64,000 nt of DNA from Microlunatus kandeliicorticis (GCF_014137855.1 NZ_JACGWT010000006.1:310001-374000); one strand, 5' to 3'; positions 25,327 to 34,421 are shown, numbered from the stretch's first letter. The notes: generated from the sequence alone by a model not told the origin. A program made the numbers and translations.

Positions 25327-26526
25327 TCAGGGCTCGAGCGGGTGGATGGTGACGCCCTGGACCACCCGGTTCACCTGGCCGCCGGGGAACGGGTTGTCCG
25401 GGGTCAGCCCGGCGCGGACCGAGCAGGCCAGCGCGAAGAGCTGCACCGCGACCGCGAACGGCACCGCGAGCACGGCGTCGTCGAGGCCCTCGAGCCCGGG
25501 GAGCACCAGGTCGTGCTCGCCCGCCGGGCCGTCCGTCCGGGCGGTGAGCCGGAGCACGTGGTCCGACCCGACCGCACCGACCAGCTCGGCGGCGATGTCG
25601 TCGTCGTAACGCGCGGTGTAGGCGTCGTCGGACCGGAAGGCGATCACCAGCGTGGCGTCGTCCAGCACCGCCTTGGGTCCGTGCCGGAAGCCGAGCGAGC
25701 TGTCGTGGAAGCTGACCGTCCGGCCGGCGGTGAGCTCGAGCAGCTTGAGCGCGCCCTCCTGGGCCAGTCCGGCCAGCCCACCGCTGCCCAGGTAGACCAC
25801 CCGGGCGTAGTCGCGGGCGGCCAGCGCGGTGACCGGTGACGGGTCGGCGAGCAGCGGCTCGACCGCGATGGCCAGCCGGTCGGCCAGCGCGGCCGGCTCG
25901 GCCGCGCCGGTGAGGGTCAGCCAGCAGCCGAGCACCATCGAGGTGAAGCTCGAGGTCATCGCGAAGCCGGTGTCGTTGGTGGCCGGCGGCATCAGCACGA
26001 CCAGCGATCCGTCGCGCGGGCCGGCGTCCGGGTGGTGCCGGCTGGCCAGCTCGCCACCTGGGTTGCAGGTGATGATCAGGTGCGCCACCGAGGTCAGGCA
26101 CTGCTCGGCCAGCTCGGTGGCGGCCACCGACTCGGGGCTGTCGCCGGAGCGGGCGAACGAGACCAGCAGCGTCGGGACGTCGTCGGCGAACACCTCGCGC
26201 GGGTTGGAGACGATGTCGGTGGTGGGGACGGCCTCGACCCGACGGGCCAGCTCCCGGCTCAGCGACGGCGCCAGCACCCGACCGGCGAACGCCGAGGTGC
26301 CGGCGCCGGTGAGCACGATCCGGGTCCGGGCGTCGGCCAGCAGCGGGGCGAGGAACGCCGCCCGCTCGGCGGCGTGCTCGGCATGATCACGACCGACCTG
26401 GCGCCAGACGGCGGGCTGCTGGGCGATCTCCCGGGCGGTGGCCACCTCGGGGCCGCCAAGGGCGCCGGCACCGATCACCGGCTCGCTGCCCGTCGTGGTC
26501 GCCGCCTGTGTCGTCGGGCTCGTCAT
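25327..26526 (-). CDS. SIS-domain sugar-phosphate isomerase/deaminase (AgaS-like)
   Basis: A 399-residue protein with two SIS domains, the first around VLTGAGTSAFAGR and SFARSGDSPES, the second around YLGSGGLAGLAQEGALKLLEL. The FHDSSLGFRHGPKA segment is typical of AgaS/GlmS-like isomerases. AgaS-type enzymes deaminate and isomerise galactosamine-6-phosphate or related amino-sugar phosphates. There is no glutaminase domain, so it acts in catabolism. The start overlaps the GH4 stop (ATGA). Together with the kinase it suggests that an amino sugar enters glycolysis. Confidence 0.85.
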   Translation of the reverse strand: MTSPTTQAATTTGSEPVIGAGALGGPEVATAREIAQQPAVWRQVGRDHAEHAAERAAFLAPLLADARTRIVLTGAGTSAFAGRVLAPSLSRELARRVEAVPTTDIVSNPREVFADDVPTLLVSFARSGDSPESVAATELAEQCLTSVAHLIITCNPGGELASRHHPDAGPRDGSLVVLMPPATNDTGFAMTSSFTSMVLGCWLTLTGAAEPAALADRLAIAVEPLLADPSPVTALAARDYARVVYLGSGGLAGLAQEGALKLLELTAGRTVSFHDSSLGFRHGPKAVLDDATLVIAFRSDDAYTARYDDDIAAELVGAVGSDHVLRLTARTDGPAGEHDLVLPGLEGLDDAVLAVPFAVAVQLFALACSVRAGLTPDNPFPGGQVNRVVQGVTIHPLEP

Positions 26527-27947
26527 GATCGTTCCTTCCCCTCGCCAGCGTCGTCGTCGTGGTCCCCGTCCCCCGGTGCCGCCCCGAACACCGCCGGGAC
26601 GGTGCCGGCGGCGACCGCGTCGTCGATGATCCTCGCCGCCACCGCCGGACCCGGCACCAGCGGGTCGAGGGCGAGCGCCTGCACCGCGAGCGCGCGGTCA
26701 CCGGTCAGCGCCGCACGCACCACGATCTCCTGCTGCGCCGCGCGGGCGGCCAGCACCGCGGTGATCCCGGCCGGCAGCGCGCCGACGGCGAGCGGGGTGA
26801 CGGTGCGGCCGATCACCGCCGGCACCTCGACCACCGCCTCGTCGGGCAGCCCGGCGATCGCCCCGCGGTTGGGCAGGTTGACCGCGAGCTCGAGCCGGTC
26901 GGCGCCCTCGACCAGCGCCGCGCAGATGGCCACCAGCCGCTCGGCCTCCTGAGCGTCGGGCGCCGCGGGTAGCGGCTCCATTCCGGCGGCCTGGGCGCGC
27001 AGCCGGTCCCACAGGTCGGTCTTCTCGTCGATGTAGCGGTCGGTGTCGTCGCGGCCGTGCTGGAGGCCCCAGCGCAGCGCCCCGGGGTCCTCGCCGGTCA
27101 GGTACCAGCCGAAGAACTCCGAGACGTGGCGGTCCCCCGGCGCCGGGTAGCGACCGAAGGTGCGCAGCAGGTCGGCCGACACCGGCTGGGCCAGGCCCTC
27201 CCCCTGGCTCGGTGGCGCGTCGATCCCGCCGGCGCGCTCCTCGACCAGGGCGAGCACCCGCGGGTAGAGGTCCTCGGCCCCGAGCCGCAGGTCGAGCAGC
27301 CAGCAGAGGTGGTTGAGCCCGGCGAAGGTGGCCCGGACGTCGCCGCTCCGGTCGGTCAGCCCGAGGTCGCGGACCAGGGCCGCCAGCGTGTGCATGGTGC
27401 CGTGGCACAACCCGATCACCGCCAGGTCGGTGGTCGAGGTCACCGCGCGGACGTTGGCGGTCAGCGGGTTGGAGTAGTTGATCATCGTCGCGGCCGGGGC
27501 CAGCTCGGCCACGTCGGCGGCGATCGCGGCCAGCTCGGGGACGTGCCGGAGCGCGCGGAGCACCCCGCCGGGCCCGACGCTGTCGCCGACGGTCTGGGTG
27601 ATCCCGTGCCGCTGCGGGAGGTCGAGGTCGGCGCGCCAGCCGTCCGCCCCGCCGACGGCGACGGTGGTGGCCACGAACCGGGCACCGAGCAGCGCTTCGC
27701 GCCGGTCGGTGTGCGGCTCGAACCGGAGGTCGGCGCCGGTTGCCGCGGCCATCCGGGTGCCCAGCCGGGCCATCACCTCGGCCGCCTCGGGGTTGAGGTC
27801 GACCAGGTGGACCGTCCAGCCGGCGAACACCGGCGTCCGGGCCAGGTCGGCCATCAGGCCCGGAGTGAAGACCGTACTCCCGGCGCCGATCAGCACCAGC
27901 GACCGGCCGGCCCCTGAACGCGGGGAGGTCCCTGCGCGGCCGGTCAC
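26523..27947 (-). CDS. NAD-dependent glycoside hydrolase family 4 (alpha-galactosidase/MelA-like)
   Basis: A 474-residue GH4 enzyme, which cleaves glycosides by transient NAD+-dependent oxidation with a divalent metal. The Rossmann motif is IGAGSTVFTPGL; GH4 landmarks are NYSNPLTANV, the metal-site GLCHGTMHT and AGLNHLCW. GH4 contains both 6-phosphoglycosidases (PTS-linked) and enzymes for unphosphorylated alpha-galactosides or glucuronides. Because uptake here is by an ABC system, the unphosphorylated type is more likely (inference). The acidic C-terminus (GDGDHDDDAGEG) is unusual. GTG 27947 overlaps the permease stop (GTGA). Confidence 0.9.
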   Translation of the reverse strand: MTGRAGTSPRSGAGRSLVLIGAGSTVFTPGLMADLARTPVFAGWTVHLVDLNPEAAEVMARLGTRMAAATGADLRFEPHTDRREALLGARFVATTVAVGGADGWRADLDLPQRHGITQTVGDSVGPGGVLRALRHVPELAAIAADVAELAPAATMINYSNPLTANVRAVTSTTDLAVIGLCHGTMHTLAALVRDLGLTDRSGDVRATFAGLNHLCWLLDLRLGAEDLYPRVLALVEERAGGIDAPPSQGEGLAQPVSADLLRTFGRYPAPGDRHVSEFFGWYLTGEDPGALRWGLQHGRDDTDRYIDEKTDLWDRLRAQAAGMEPLPAAPDAQEAERLVAICAALVEGADRLELAVNLPNRGAIAGLPDEAVVEVPAVIGRTVTPLAVGALPAGITAVLAARAAQQEIVVRAALTGDRALAVQALALDPLVPGPAVAARIIDDAVAAGTVPAVFGAAPGDGDHDDDAGEGKERS

Positions 27948-28792
27948 CGGGTGCTGCCGGCGAGCAGGCCGTTGACGATGTAGCGGTTGAAGGCCAGCGC
28001 CAGCACCGCCGGGACGATGATCGCCAGCACCCCGGCCGCGTTGAGCAGGCTGGCCGGGACGACGTGCCGGCCCTGGAGCGAGGCGATCACCACGGTCAGC
28101 GGCTGGGTGGAGAGATCGCTCGAGAGCACCAACGGGAACAGGAACTGTCCCCAGGCGAACAGGAAGGTGATCAGGGCGGTCGAGATGATCCCGGGCCGGG
28201 CCAGCGGGAGCAGCAGGTGCCAGAGCACCTGCAGCCGCTTGGCGCCGTCGACCAGCCCGGCCTCCTCGATGCTCTCGGGCAGGCTCGAGAAGTAGTTGTG
28301 CAGCACCCAGGTGGCCAGCGGCAGGAAGCCGGAGACGTAGACCAGCACGATGCCCGTGTAGGTGTTCACCAGACCGAGCAGGCTCATGATCCGGTAGAGC
28401 GGGATCAGCGTGGTGTACGGCGGGAAGGCCATGGTGGCCAGCACCGCGTAGAAGAGCACGTTGCGGCCGCGGAACCGCATCCGGGCGAACGCGTAGCCGG
28501 CCAGGGTGGCCAGCAGCACGGTGACGACGGTGGCCGCACCGCACTCGACCACGATGTTCAGCGCCGCCCGCCGGATCTGCCCGGGCACGTCCGAGTCGGC
28601 GGTGAGCAGCGTCCGGTAGTTCTCCAGCGTCGGCCGCAGCGGGACGTACTGCGCCGGGTTGGCGCGGGCGTCGGCGTCGGTCTGGAAGCTGGTCTTGACC
28701 GCCCAGTAGATCGGGATCACCGACCACAGCAGGGTGAGCGCGACCCCGATCCCGCGCCCGGTGTTCCCGGCGCGCGCGCCCGGCCGGCTCAC
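27944..28792 (-). CDS. Carbohydrate ABC transporter permease (MalG type)
   Basis: A 282-residue inner-membrane subunit with six membrane segments. The coupling loop is EEAGLVDGAKRLQVLWHLLLPLARPGI, the EAA motif that contacts the ATPase. It partners with the MalF-type permease encoded just upstream with a GTGA overlap. It transports the oligosaccharide delivered by the binding protein at 29748. No ATPase is encoded in this cluster. Confidence 0.93.
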   Translation of the reverse strand: MSRPGARAGNTGRGIGVALTLLWSVIPIYWAVKTSFQTDADARANPAQYVPLRPTLENYRTLLTADSDVPGQIRRAALNIVVECGAATVVTVLLATLAGYAFARMRFRGRNVLFYAVLATMAFPPYTTLIPLYRIMSLLGLVNTYTGIVLVYVSGFLPLATWVLHNYFSSLPESIEEAGLVDGAKRLQVLWHLLLPLARPGIISTALITFLFAWGQFLFPLVLSSDLSTQPLTVVIASLQGRHVVPASLLNAAGVLAIIVPAVLALAFNRYIVNGLLAGSTR

Positions 28793-29751
28793 AGCTCCAC
28801 CCGCCGGTAGATCGTCCGGACCACCACCAGGCTGATGATCAACGTCACCACGGTGATCATGAGGCTGAGCGCGTAGCCCTGGCCGAAGTCGAGGTCCTGG
28901 AAGCTGATGAAGTAGGTCTGCATGGTGATCGAGGACCCGGTGGCCGCGGCGCCGTTGAGCACGTAGGGCTGGTCGAAGACGTTGAGGGTGGCGATCACCG
29001 CCTGCACCATGCAGACCGCGATGCCCGGCCGGGCCAGCGGCAGGGTGATCCGGCGGAAGGCGCCCCAGCGGGTGCAGCCGTCGATCTCGGCGGCCTCGTA
29101 GAGCTCGCCGGGGATCAGCTGGAGCGCGGCCAGGATCAGCAGCACCGACAGCGGGGTGATCTGCCAGACCTGGACCAGCTCGATCAGGCTGATGGTCAGC
29201 AGCCGGTTCTGGCCGAGCAGCAGCGTGGTGCCGCCGGCGCCGGTCCCGAAGATCTGGCCGACCTGGGTGACGATGCTGTTGATCAAGCCGGCGTTGGGGT
29301 CGAAGATCCCGGTCCAGAGGATGCCCTCGACCACCCCGGGGAGCGCCCAGGGCAGGATCAGCACGGCGATCACCAGGCTGCGGCCACGGAACGGACGCTG
29401 CAACAGCACCGCCATCGCGATCCCCAGCACGGTGGAGAGCGTCACCCCGACCACCACGTAGAACGCGGTGTTGCCGAGGCTGCCGATCACCGCGTCGTCG
29501 GCGAGCAGGGCACGGAAGTTGCCCAGCCCGGTGAACCGGGTCGGCGGGTCGAGCGGGTTGACCTTGAAGAACGACTGCACGACGGTGAACACCGCGGGGA
29601 TCAGCGCGAGCCCGACGATGAAGATCGCCACCGGGGCGACCAGCAGGTAGGGCAACGGGTCGAAGCGGCGTCCGCGCCGGCGGACCGGGGCGGTCGGCCG
29701 GGCCTCGGCAGTCAGGCCGGGGCCCGGCGTCGCCGAGCGGGTCAGGCTCAC
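28789..29751 (-). CDS. Carbohydrate ABC transporter permease (MalF type)
   Basis: A 320-residue permease with six membrane helices. The EAA loop reads YEAAEIDGCTRWGAFRRITLP. It starts at GTG 29751, overlapping the binding-protein stop, and its 3' end overlaps the MalG-type gene. The periplasm-facing insert with LLLGQNRLL is typical of the type. With MalG it forms the sugar channel. Confidence 0.93.
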   Translation of the reverse strand: MSLTRSATPGPGLTAEARPTAPVRRRGRRFDPLPYLLVAPVAIFIVGLALIPAVFTVVQSFFKVNPLDPPTRFTGLGNFRALLADDAVIGSLGNTAFYVVVGVTLSTVLGIAMAVLLQRPFRGRSLVIAVLILPWALPGVVEGILWTGIFDPNAGLINSIVTQVGQIFGTGAGGTTLLLGQNRLLTISLIELVQVWQITPLSVLLILAALQLIPGELYEAAEIDGCTRWGAFRRITLPLARPGIAVCMVQAVIATLNVFDQPYVLNGAAATGSSITMQTYFISFQDLDFGQGYALSLMITVVTLIISLVVVRTIYRRVEL

Positions 29752-31088
29752 GAGCCGCTGGCCAGCCGATTGGCGGTGTCGGCGATGGTCTTGATCGCCG
29801 CGTCGACCGTCATCGACCCGGTGGCTGCCGCGTGCAGGTTGGTGTAGACGGCGTTGGAGAACTGCGGGTACCAGGCCGGGGCGCCCTCGGGGAACACCGG
29901 CTTTGAGCCCTGCAGCATCGGCACCAGCGACTTGCCCTCGGGCAGCGTCCCGGACTCGCTCATCTTCTGCAGCACCGACAGGTGCGACGGCAGCGCGTAG
30001 CCCTGGAAGATCTTGTCCTGCCCGTTGAGCCCGGCGAAGTCCTCCTGCTTCTTGGCGCTGGTGAACCACTCGATGAACTTGGCCGCGGCCTGCGGGTACT
30101 TGGCCTGCTTGGGGATCCCGATGCCGTCGGGGTTACCGAGGTTGGCCGCGGTGCCGGTGACGCCGGGCGTCGGGATGTACTTGACCTGGTCGACCACCGA
30201 CGAGGCCGACTTGATGTTGTACAGCGTGCCGATCCCGCCCGAGTAGTCGGAGAAGATGCTGGCGACCTGGCCCTTGGCCATCAGGGTCTGCGAGCCCTGG
30301 CTGTCGGTGACGTTGATGTTGCCGGGCGGCACCAGGCCGTTCTTGATCGCGTCGACCATCCAGGTGGCGGCCTTGTAGCCGGCCGAGTCCGGGGTGGTGA
30401 ACTGCGGCTTGCCGGCGCCGTCGAGCACGGTGCCGCCGAACGCGCCGGTGGTCTCGTACCAGTAGGTCGAGAGCCCCTCGGCAGCGGCGAACGGGATGTT
30501 GAGCGGGTACTTGACCACGCCCGCGCTCTTCACCTTGTTGAGCGCGGCGGTGTAGTCGTCGATGGTCTTCGGCATCTCGGTGACGCCGGCCTTCTGGAAC
30601 ATCTTCTCGTTGACCGTGGTAACCATGAACGAGGCGTCGTAGGGGATGCCGACGACGTGGCCGTCCTTGGTGAACGAGGTGAGCTGCGGCATGTCGGAGG
30701 CCATCGTCTTGGTGTCGACCATGGTCTCCATCGGGTAGAACCAGCCGAGCTTGCCCAGCTGGCCGACCCGCGACCAGTCGACGTCGGTGGCGTCGGCGAA
30801 GTAGGTCTTCGCGGTGGCCGCGGCGCTGATCTTGGTCTGCAGGCTGTCCCAGTCGATGTTGACCCAGTTGACCTTGATCCCGGTCTCCTTGGTGAACTCG
30901 TCCAGCGCCGCCTTGGGCGGCGGGTCCGAGGCCAGCGCGACGGTGATCGTCACCCCGCTGGTCTGGCTCGAGCCCCCGCTCGCGCTGCCGCCGCTGCTCG
31001 ACCCGCCGCAGGCCGACAGGGTGAGCGCGAACGCCGCCGCCCCGGCCGCCCCGGCCAGCAGGGCCCGACGAGATGTCCTGGTGATCAT
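29748..31088 (-). CDS. Extracellular sugar-binding lipoprotein of the ABC transporter
   Basis: A 446-residue solute-binding protein. The signal peptide (RTSRRALLAGAAGA, then LTLSAC) has a lipobox with Cys27 as the lipidated residue, and a twin-arginine pair that may direct it to Tat. A Gly/Ser-rich linker follows, then the two-lobed SBP_bac_1 fold. I chose ATG 31088 with GGAGGCAG upstream; an upstream in-frame start would put about 57 non-signal residues first. It is the first gene of the six-gene operon and carries the operator region upstream, divergent from deoR. Confidence 0.93.
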   Translation of the reverse strand: MITRTSRRALLAGAAGAAAFALTLSACGGSSSGGSASGGSSQTSGVTITVALASDPPPKAALDEFTKETGIKVNWVNIDWDSLQTKISAAATAKTYFADATDVDWSRVGQLGKLGWFYPMETMVDTKTMASDMPQLTSFTKDGHVVGIPYDASFMVTTVNEKMFQKAGVTEMPKTIDDYTAALNKVKSAGVVKYPLNIPFAAAEGLSTYWYETTGAFGGTVLDGAGKPQFTTPDSAGYKAATWMVDAIKNGLVPPGNINVTDSQGSQTLMAKGQVASIFSDYSGGIGTLYNIKSASSVVDQVKYIPTPGVTGTAANLGNPDGIGIPKQAKYPQAAAKFIEWFTSAKKQEDFAGLNGQDKIFQGYALPSHLSVLQKMSESGTLPEGKSLVPMLQGSKPVFPEGAPAWYPQFSNAVYTNLHAAATGSMTVDAAIKTIADTANRLASGS

Positions 31089-31160
31089 GACTGCCTCCGT
31101 CTCCCCGAGCGGGGGGCGCTCGCTGCGCGATGCGCAGATGAGCAGCCGTGAACGGCCGCC

Positions 31161-31262
31161 TGCGCACTTGATGGCCTGAACGTAAGGCTGGTGCGCGAAG
31201 CGGTCAACACAACTCCCCAAACGAGCACAAACTTGCACACTTGTCCACGAACTGCGCACTCG
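31161..31262. promoter_or_regulatory. Three direct TGCRCACTYG repeats, likely DeoR operators
   Basis: TGCGCACTTG (31161-31170), TGCACACTTG (31234-31243) and TGCGCACTCG (31253-31262) lie between the divergent ABC operon and deoR, with a related GAGCACAAAC at 31223. The last copy covers the -35 position of the likely deoR promoter (TACCGT -10 at 31279-31284). DeoR-type repressors commonly use short repeated sites over both divergent promoters. Confidence 0.65.
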
Positions 31263-31290
31263 AATGTGTCAGGACTGTTACCGTGACGAC

Positions 31291-32058
31291 GTGCGACGCG
31301 AGCAACGCCTGAGCGCGATCCTCGACCGGGTCGGCGCCGACGGACAGGTCGACGTGGCCACGCTCGCCGACCAGCTGGGCGTCTCGGGGGCGACCGTGCG
31401 CCGGGATCTGCAGGCCCTGAGCCGGAGCCAGCTGCTGGTGCGGACGCACGGCGGCGCGACCTCGGCGCAGAGCGGCGAGGAGGTGCCGATGCGGGTCAAG
31501 GCCGCGCTGCGGCTGCCCGAGAAGCGCCGGATCGGACGCGCCGCCGCGGACCTGATCGCCGACGGGTCGGTGGTCGGGCTGACCGGCGGCTCGACCACCC
31601 GCGAGCTCGGCCGGGCGCTGGCCGGCCGGCGCGGGATCACCGTGGTCACCAACGCCATCGACATCGCCGGCGACCTGGCCAGCGGGCACCTCGGTGCGCT
31701 GGGCATCCGGCTCGTGGTGATCGGCGGGATCGTCCGGCACTCGCTCGAGCTGGTCGGACCGGCCGCCGAGGCGATGCTCGCCAACTACCACCTCGACGTC
31801 GCCTTCGTCGGAGCCGACGGGCTGACCGCGCAGGACGGCTGCACGACCTACGACGAGATGGAGGCACAGACCGACGCGGCCTTCCTCCGCCGGGCCGACC
31901 GCCGGGTGGTGATCGCCGACAGCACCAAGCTCGGCCGCGCGACTTTCGCCCGGATCGCCGACCTCACCGACCTCGACGACCTGGTCACCGACCGCGGCGC
32001 CGACGAGGCCCGGCTGGCCGAGCTCCGCGCCGCCGGTCTCCGGGTCACCACGGTGTGA
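31291..32058 (+). CDS. DeoR/GlpR family sugar-responsive repressor
   Basis: A 255-residue regulator with an N-terminal helix-turn-helix (QVDVATLADQLGVSGATVRR). The C-terminal DeoRC sensor domain carries TGGSTTRELGRAL and a late VIADSTKLGR, as in sugar-phosphate-sensing members. I prefer GTG 31291 to ATG 31264: a TACCGT -10 box ends 6 nt before it and no Shine-Dalgarno is visible, suggesting a leaderless mRNA. It is divergent from the ABC/GH4/SIS/kinase operon, so a sugar phosphate from that pathway is the probable inducer (inference). Confidence 0.9.
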   Translation: MRREQRLSAILDRVGADGQVDVATLADQLGVSGATVRRDLQALSRSQLLVRTHGGATSAQSGEEVPMRVKAALRLPEKRRIGRAAADLIADGSVVGLTGGSTTRELGRALAGRRGITVVTNAIDIAGDLASGHLGALGIRLVVIGGIVRHSLELVGPAAEAMLANYHLDVAFVGADGLTAQDGCTTYDEMEAQTDAAFLRRADRRVVIADSTKLGRATFARIADLTDLDDLVTDRGADEARLAELRAAGLRVTTV

Positions 32059-32111
32059 GCCCGACCCCGTCGGCCGAGCCTGCCGAAACCGGCCGAAGCC
32101 GACTCCGCCGG

Positions 32112-32336
32112 CTGAGCCTGTCGAAGCCGGCCGAGCCCGTCTAAGCCGGTTGAGCCTGTCGAAGCCAGCTGAGCCTGTCGAAGCCGGCTGAGCCCGTCGA
32201 AGCCAGCTGAGCCCGTCGAAGCCAGCTGAGCCTGTCGAAGCCGGCTGAGCCCGTCGAAGCCAGCTGAGCCTGTCGAAGCCAGCTGAGCCCGTCGAAGCCG
32301 GCCGAGCCGACCCCGCCGGCTGAGCCTGTCGAAGCC
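32112..32336. repeat. About 11 tandem 19-bp units with CTGAGCCTGTCGAAG core
   Basis: The unit CTGAGCCTGTCGAAGCCAG repeats head to tail with C/T and A/G alternations. Near the two ends it is interrupted by degenerate units. It fills the whole gap between the converging deoR and MocR genes. The core is the reverse complement of CTTCGACAGGCTCAG seen elsewhere in the window. Confidence 0.92.
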
Positions 32337-32337
32337 G

Positions 32338-33786
32338 CTACCCCGCGACCGCGTCCAGAGTGGCCAGCAACCGGGCGACCGCACGGGTGAACCCGTGCTC
32401 GGGCGGCGTGCCGTAGCCGACCACCAGGGCGGGCGGGCGGCTGGCCACCGGGCCGGGGAGCAGGGAGGACGATCCGGTCAGCCGGTAGTGGTCGAGCCCG
32501 TCGAGGTCGACCCCGTGGCGCCGGCCCGCCTCGACCGCCTCCGCCTCGGAAACGCGCGACGGGAGGCCGACCACCAGGTGCAGTCCGGCGTCGAGTCCGG
32601 TGACCGGCAGTCGCGGGTGCCGCCGGGCCAGCGCCTCGACCAGCCGGTCGCGGCGCCGTCGGTAGGCCAGCCGCCTCGCCCGGACCTGACGGTCGTAGCC
32701 GCCCTCGGTGATCAGCTCGGCGAGGGTCAGCTGCTCGAGGGTCGGGCTCAGCCGGTCGGCGAGCTCCTTGGCGGCCAGCACGGGACCGACCAGCGGCTCG
32801 GGCAGCACCATCCAGGCCAGCCGCAGCGCGGGCGCCAGGCTCTTGCTCGCGGTGCCCAGGTAGACCACCCGGTCGGGGTCGAGGCCCTGCAGCGCCGCCA
32901 CCGGCTGCCGGTCGTAGCGGAACTCGCCGTCGTAGTCGTCCTCGATGATCATGCTGTCGGTCCTCCGCGCCCAGGCCAGCAACGTCCGGCGGCGGTCGGG
33001 TGACAGCGCCGAGCCGAGCGGGAACTGGTGCGCGGGGCTGACCAGCACCGCGCCGTGCGGCCCTCCGCGCCGACCGTCGCGGGTGACGAGCGGCTCCGGG
33101 TCGACCCCGTCGTCGTCGGCGTCGAGCACGGTGGTGCCGAGCCGGTGCGCGCCCGCGATGCGCGGCACCACCGGCAGTCCGTACGGCTCGAGCGCGAGCA
33201 CCGCTTCGGCCCGGCCGGCCAGCACCCGGGCCAGCAGGTCCATCGCCTGCACGAAGCCGCCGCACACCACCACCCGGTCGGGCGTGGTGGTGACGCCGCG
33301 CACCCGCGCCAGGTAGTCGGTCAGCGCGGCCCGCAGCTCGGGCCGCCCCTGCGGATCGCCGTACCCGAACGCCTCGGCGGGCGCCCGGTCGAGGGCCTTG
33401 CGGCTCGCGGCCAGCCAGGCCGCGCGGGGGAAGGCCGCCACGTCGGGCGCCCCGGGACGCAGGCTGAGCCGGGCCGGTTCGCGGGCCGCGACCTCGGCAG
33501 GGGCCGGCGGCCGGGCGGCGGGAAGGTCGTCGGCGACCGCCGTGCCCGACCCCTGCCGGGCGGTCAGCCAGCCCTCGGCGACCAGCTGGGCGTAGGCCTC
33601 CGCCACCGTGTTGCGGGCCAGACCGAGGTCGGCGGCGAGGGCCCGCGACGGTGGCAGCCGGGCTCCCGCCGGCAGTCGTCCGCTCCGGATGGCGCCGCGC
33701 AGCGCCTTCTCGAGCCGGACGCGGGACCCTCGCGCCGGCCCGCGGACCACCCGGAGGTCGAGCGGCAGGTCGACTCCGGTGGTCAT
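32338..33786 (-). CDS. MocR family regulator (GntR DNA-binding plus aminotransferase domain)
   Basis: A 482-residue protein: a GntR winged helix (about 20-85, PPSRALAADLGLARNTVAEAY) fused to a fold-type I aminotransferase domain. The PLP lysine is in YLGTASKSLAP and the PLP phosphate and ring contacts in IIEDDYDGEFRY. MocR proteins use PLP or an amino-acid aldimine as effector. PdxR is the best-known member, but no pdxS/pdxT lies nearby. ATG 33786 is chosen; the longer frame crosses the divergent promoter. The probable target is the divergent AhpD-like gene. Its 3' end abuts the 19-bp repeat tract. Confidence 0.9.
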   Translation of the reverse strand: MTTGVDLPLDLRVVRGPARGSRVRLEKALRGAIRSGRLPAGARLPPSRALAADLGLARNTVAEAYAQLVAEGWLTARQGSGTAVADDLPAARPPAPAEVAAREPARLSLRPGAPDVAAFPRAAWLAASRKALDRAPAEAFGYGDPQGRPELRAALTDYLARVRGVTTTPDRVVVCGGFVQAMDLLARVLAGRAEAVLALEPYGLPVVPRIAGAHRLGTTVLDADDDGVDPEPLVTRDGRRGGPHGAVLVSPAHQFPLGSALSPDRRRTLLAWARRTDSMIIEDDYDGEFRYDRQPVAALQGLDPDRVVYLGTASKSLAPALRLAWMVLPEPLVGPVLAAKELADRLSPTLEQLTLAELITEGGYDRQVRARRLAYRRRRDRLVEALARRHPRLPVTGLDAGLHLVVGLPSRVSEAEAVEAGRRHGVDLDGLDHYRLTGSSSLLPGPVASRPPALVVGYGTPPEHGFTRAVARLLATLDAVAG

Positions 33787-33800
33787 CGATTGGCCCACGA

Positions 33801-33815
33801 ACTTCGCACAGAAGT
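33801..33815. promoter_or_regulatory. Inverted repeat in the MocR/AhpD divergent promoter
   Basis: ACTTC-GCACA-GAAGT sits in the 70-bp gap between the divergent MocR and AhpD-like genes. A TAGCGT -10 box at 33844-33849, 7 nt before the AhpD ATG, implies a leaderless transcript. Binding of MocR here is an inference. Confidence 0.45.
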
Positions 33816-33856
33816 GGACCTTACTGCCGGGCCGCCCGCCCGTTAGCGTCGTCGTC

Positions 33857-34393
33857 ATGACCACCACCGATGACCCCACCCGGACGACCGCCGACCGGGC
33901 TGAACGGGCCGCCGACCAGGCCGTCGAGGTGCCGGTGCGCCTCGAGGTCGACCAGCTGGCTGCGAGCTTCCTGCGGGCGATGGGAACCCTCGACGCGGCC
34001 GCGACCCGCGAGCTCGACCGGGCCGGCATCGACCCCGGCCTCCGCGAGCTGGTGCGCGTCCGCGCCTCGCAGCTCAACGGCTGCGCCTACTGCGTCGACC
34101 AGCACACCCGGGACGCCGCGGCCGGCGGTGAGTCCGCGCAGCGGCTGAACGCCGTCGCGGTCTGGCGCGAGTCGCCGTGGTTCACCGCGCGCGAACGGGC
34201 CGCGCTGGCCCTCACCGAGTCGATCACCCGGCTCAGTGAGACCCACGTCCCCGACCGCGACCACGCCGCCGCGGCGGAGCACTTCGCGCCGCCCGAGGAA
34301 GCCGCCCTGATCGCGCTGATCACCACCATCAACGCCTGGAACGCGCTGTCGGTGGCCACCCGGGCCTGGACCCCGGTGCTCGGTGCCGCCTGA
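33857..34393 (+). CDS. Carboxymuconolactone decarboxylase / AhpD-family alkylhydroperoxidase
   Basis: A 178-residue all-helical protein with the AhpD-type redox motif Cys76-AY-Cys79 followed by His83 (NGCAYCVDQH), and an upstream Arg/Glu proton-relay region (LRELVRVRASQ). Members reduce peroxides or are peroxidase partners. ATG 33857 lies 7 nt after a TAGCGT -10 box. The divergent MocR gene is the likely regulator. The SnoaL-like gene follows 28 bp downstream with AGGAGA, so the two may be co-transcribed. Confidence 0.9.
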   Translation: MTTTDDPTRTTADRAERAADQAVEVPVRLEVDQLAASFLRAMGTLDAAATRELDRAGIDPGLRELVRVRASQLNGCAYCVDQHTRDAAAGGESAQRLNAVAVWRESPWFTARERAALALTESITRLSETHVPDRDHAAAAEHFAPPEEAALIALITTINAWNALSVATRAWTPVLGAA

Positions 34394-34421
34394 GCGACCC
34401 ACCCGACGAGAGGAGACGACG

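Noticed and set aside
26523-28727. A single 734-codon frame suggesting a permease-GH4 fusion
   Set aside because: The first part is the permease read in the wrong frame; the GH4 protein starts at GTG 27947 with the usual 4-bp overlap.
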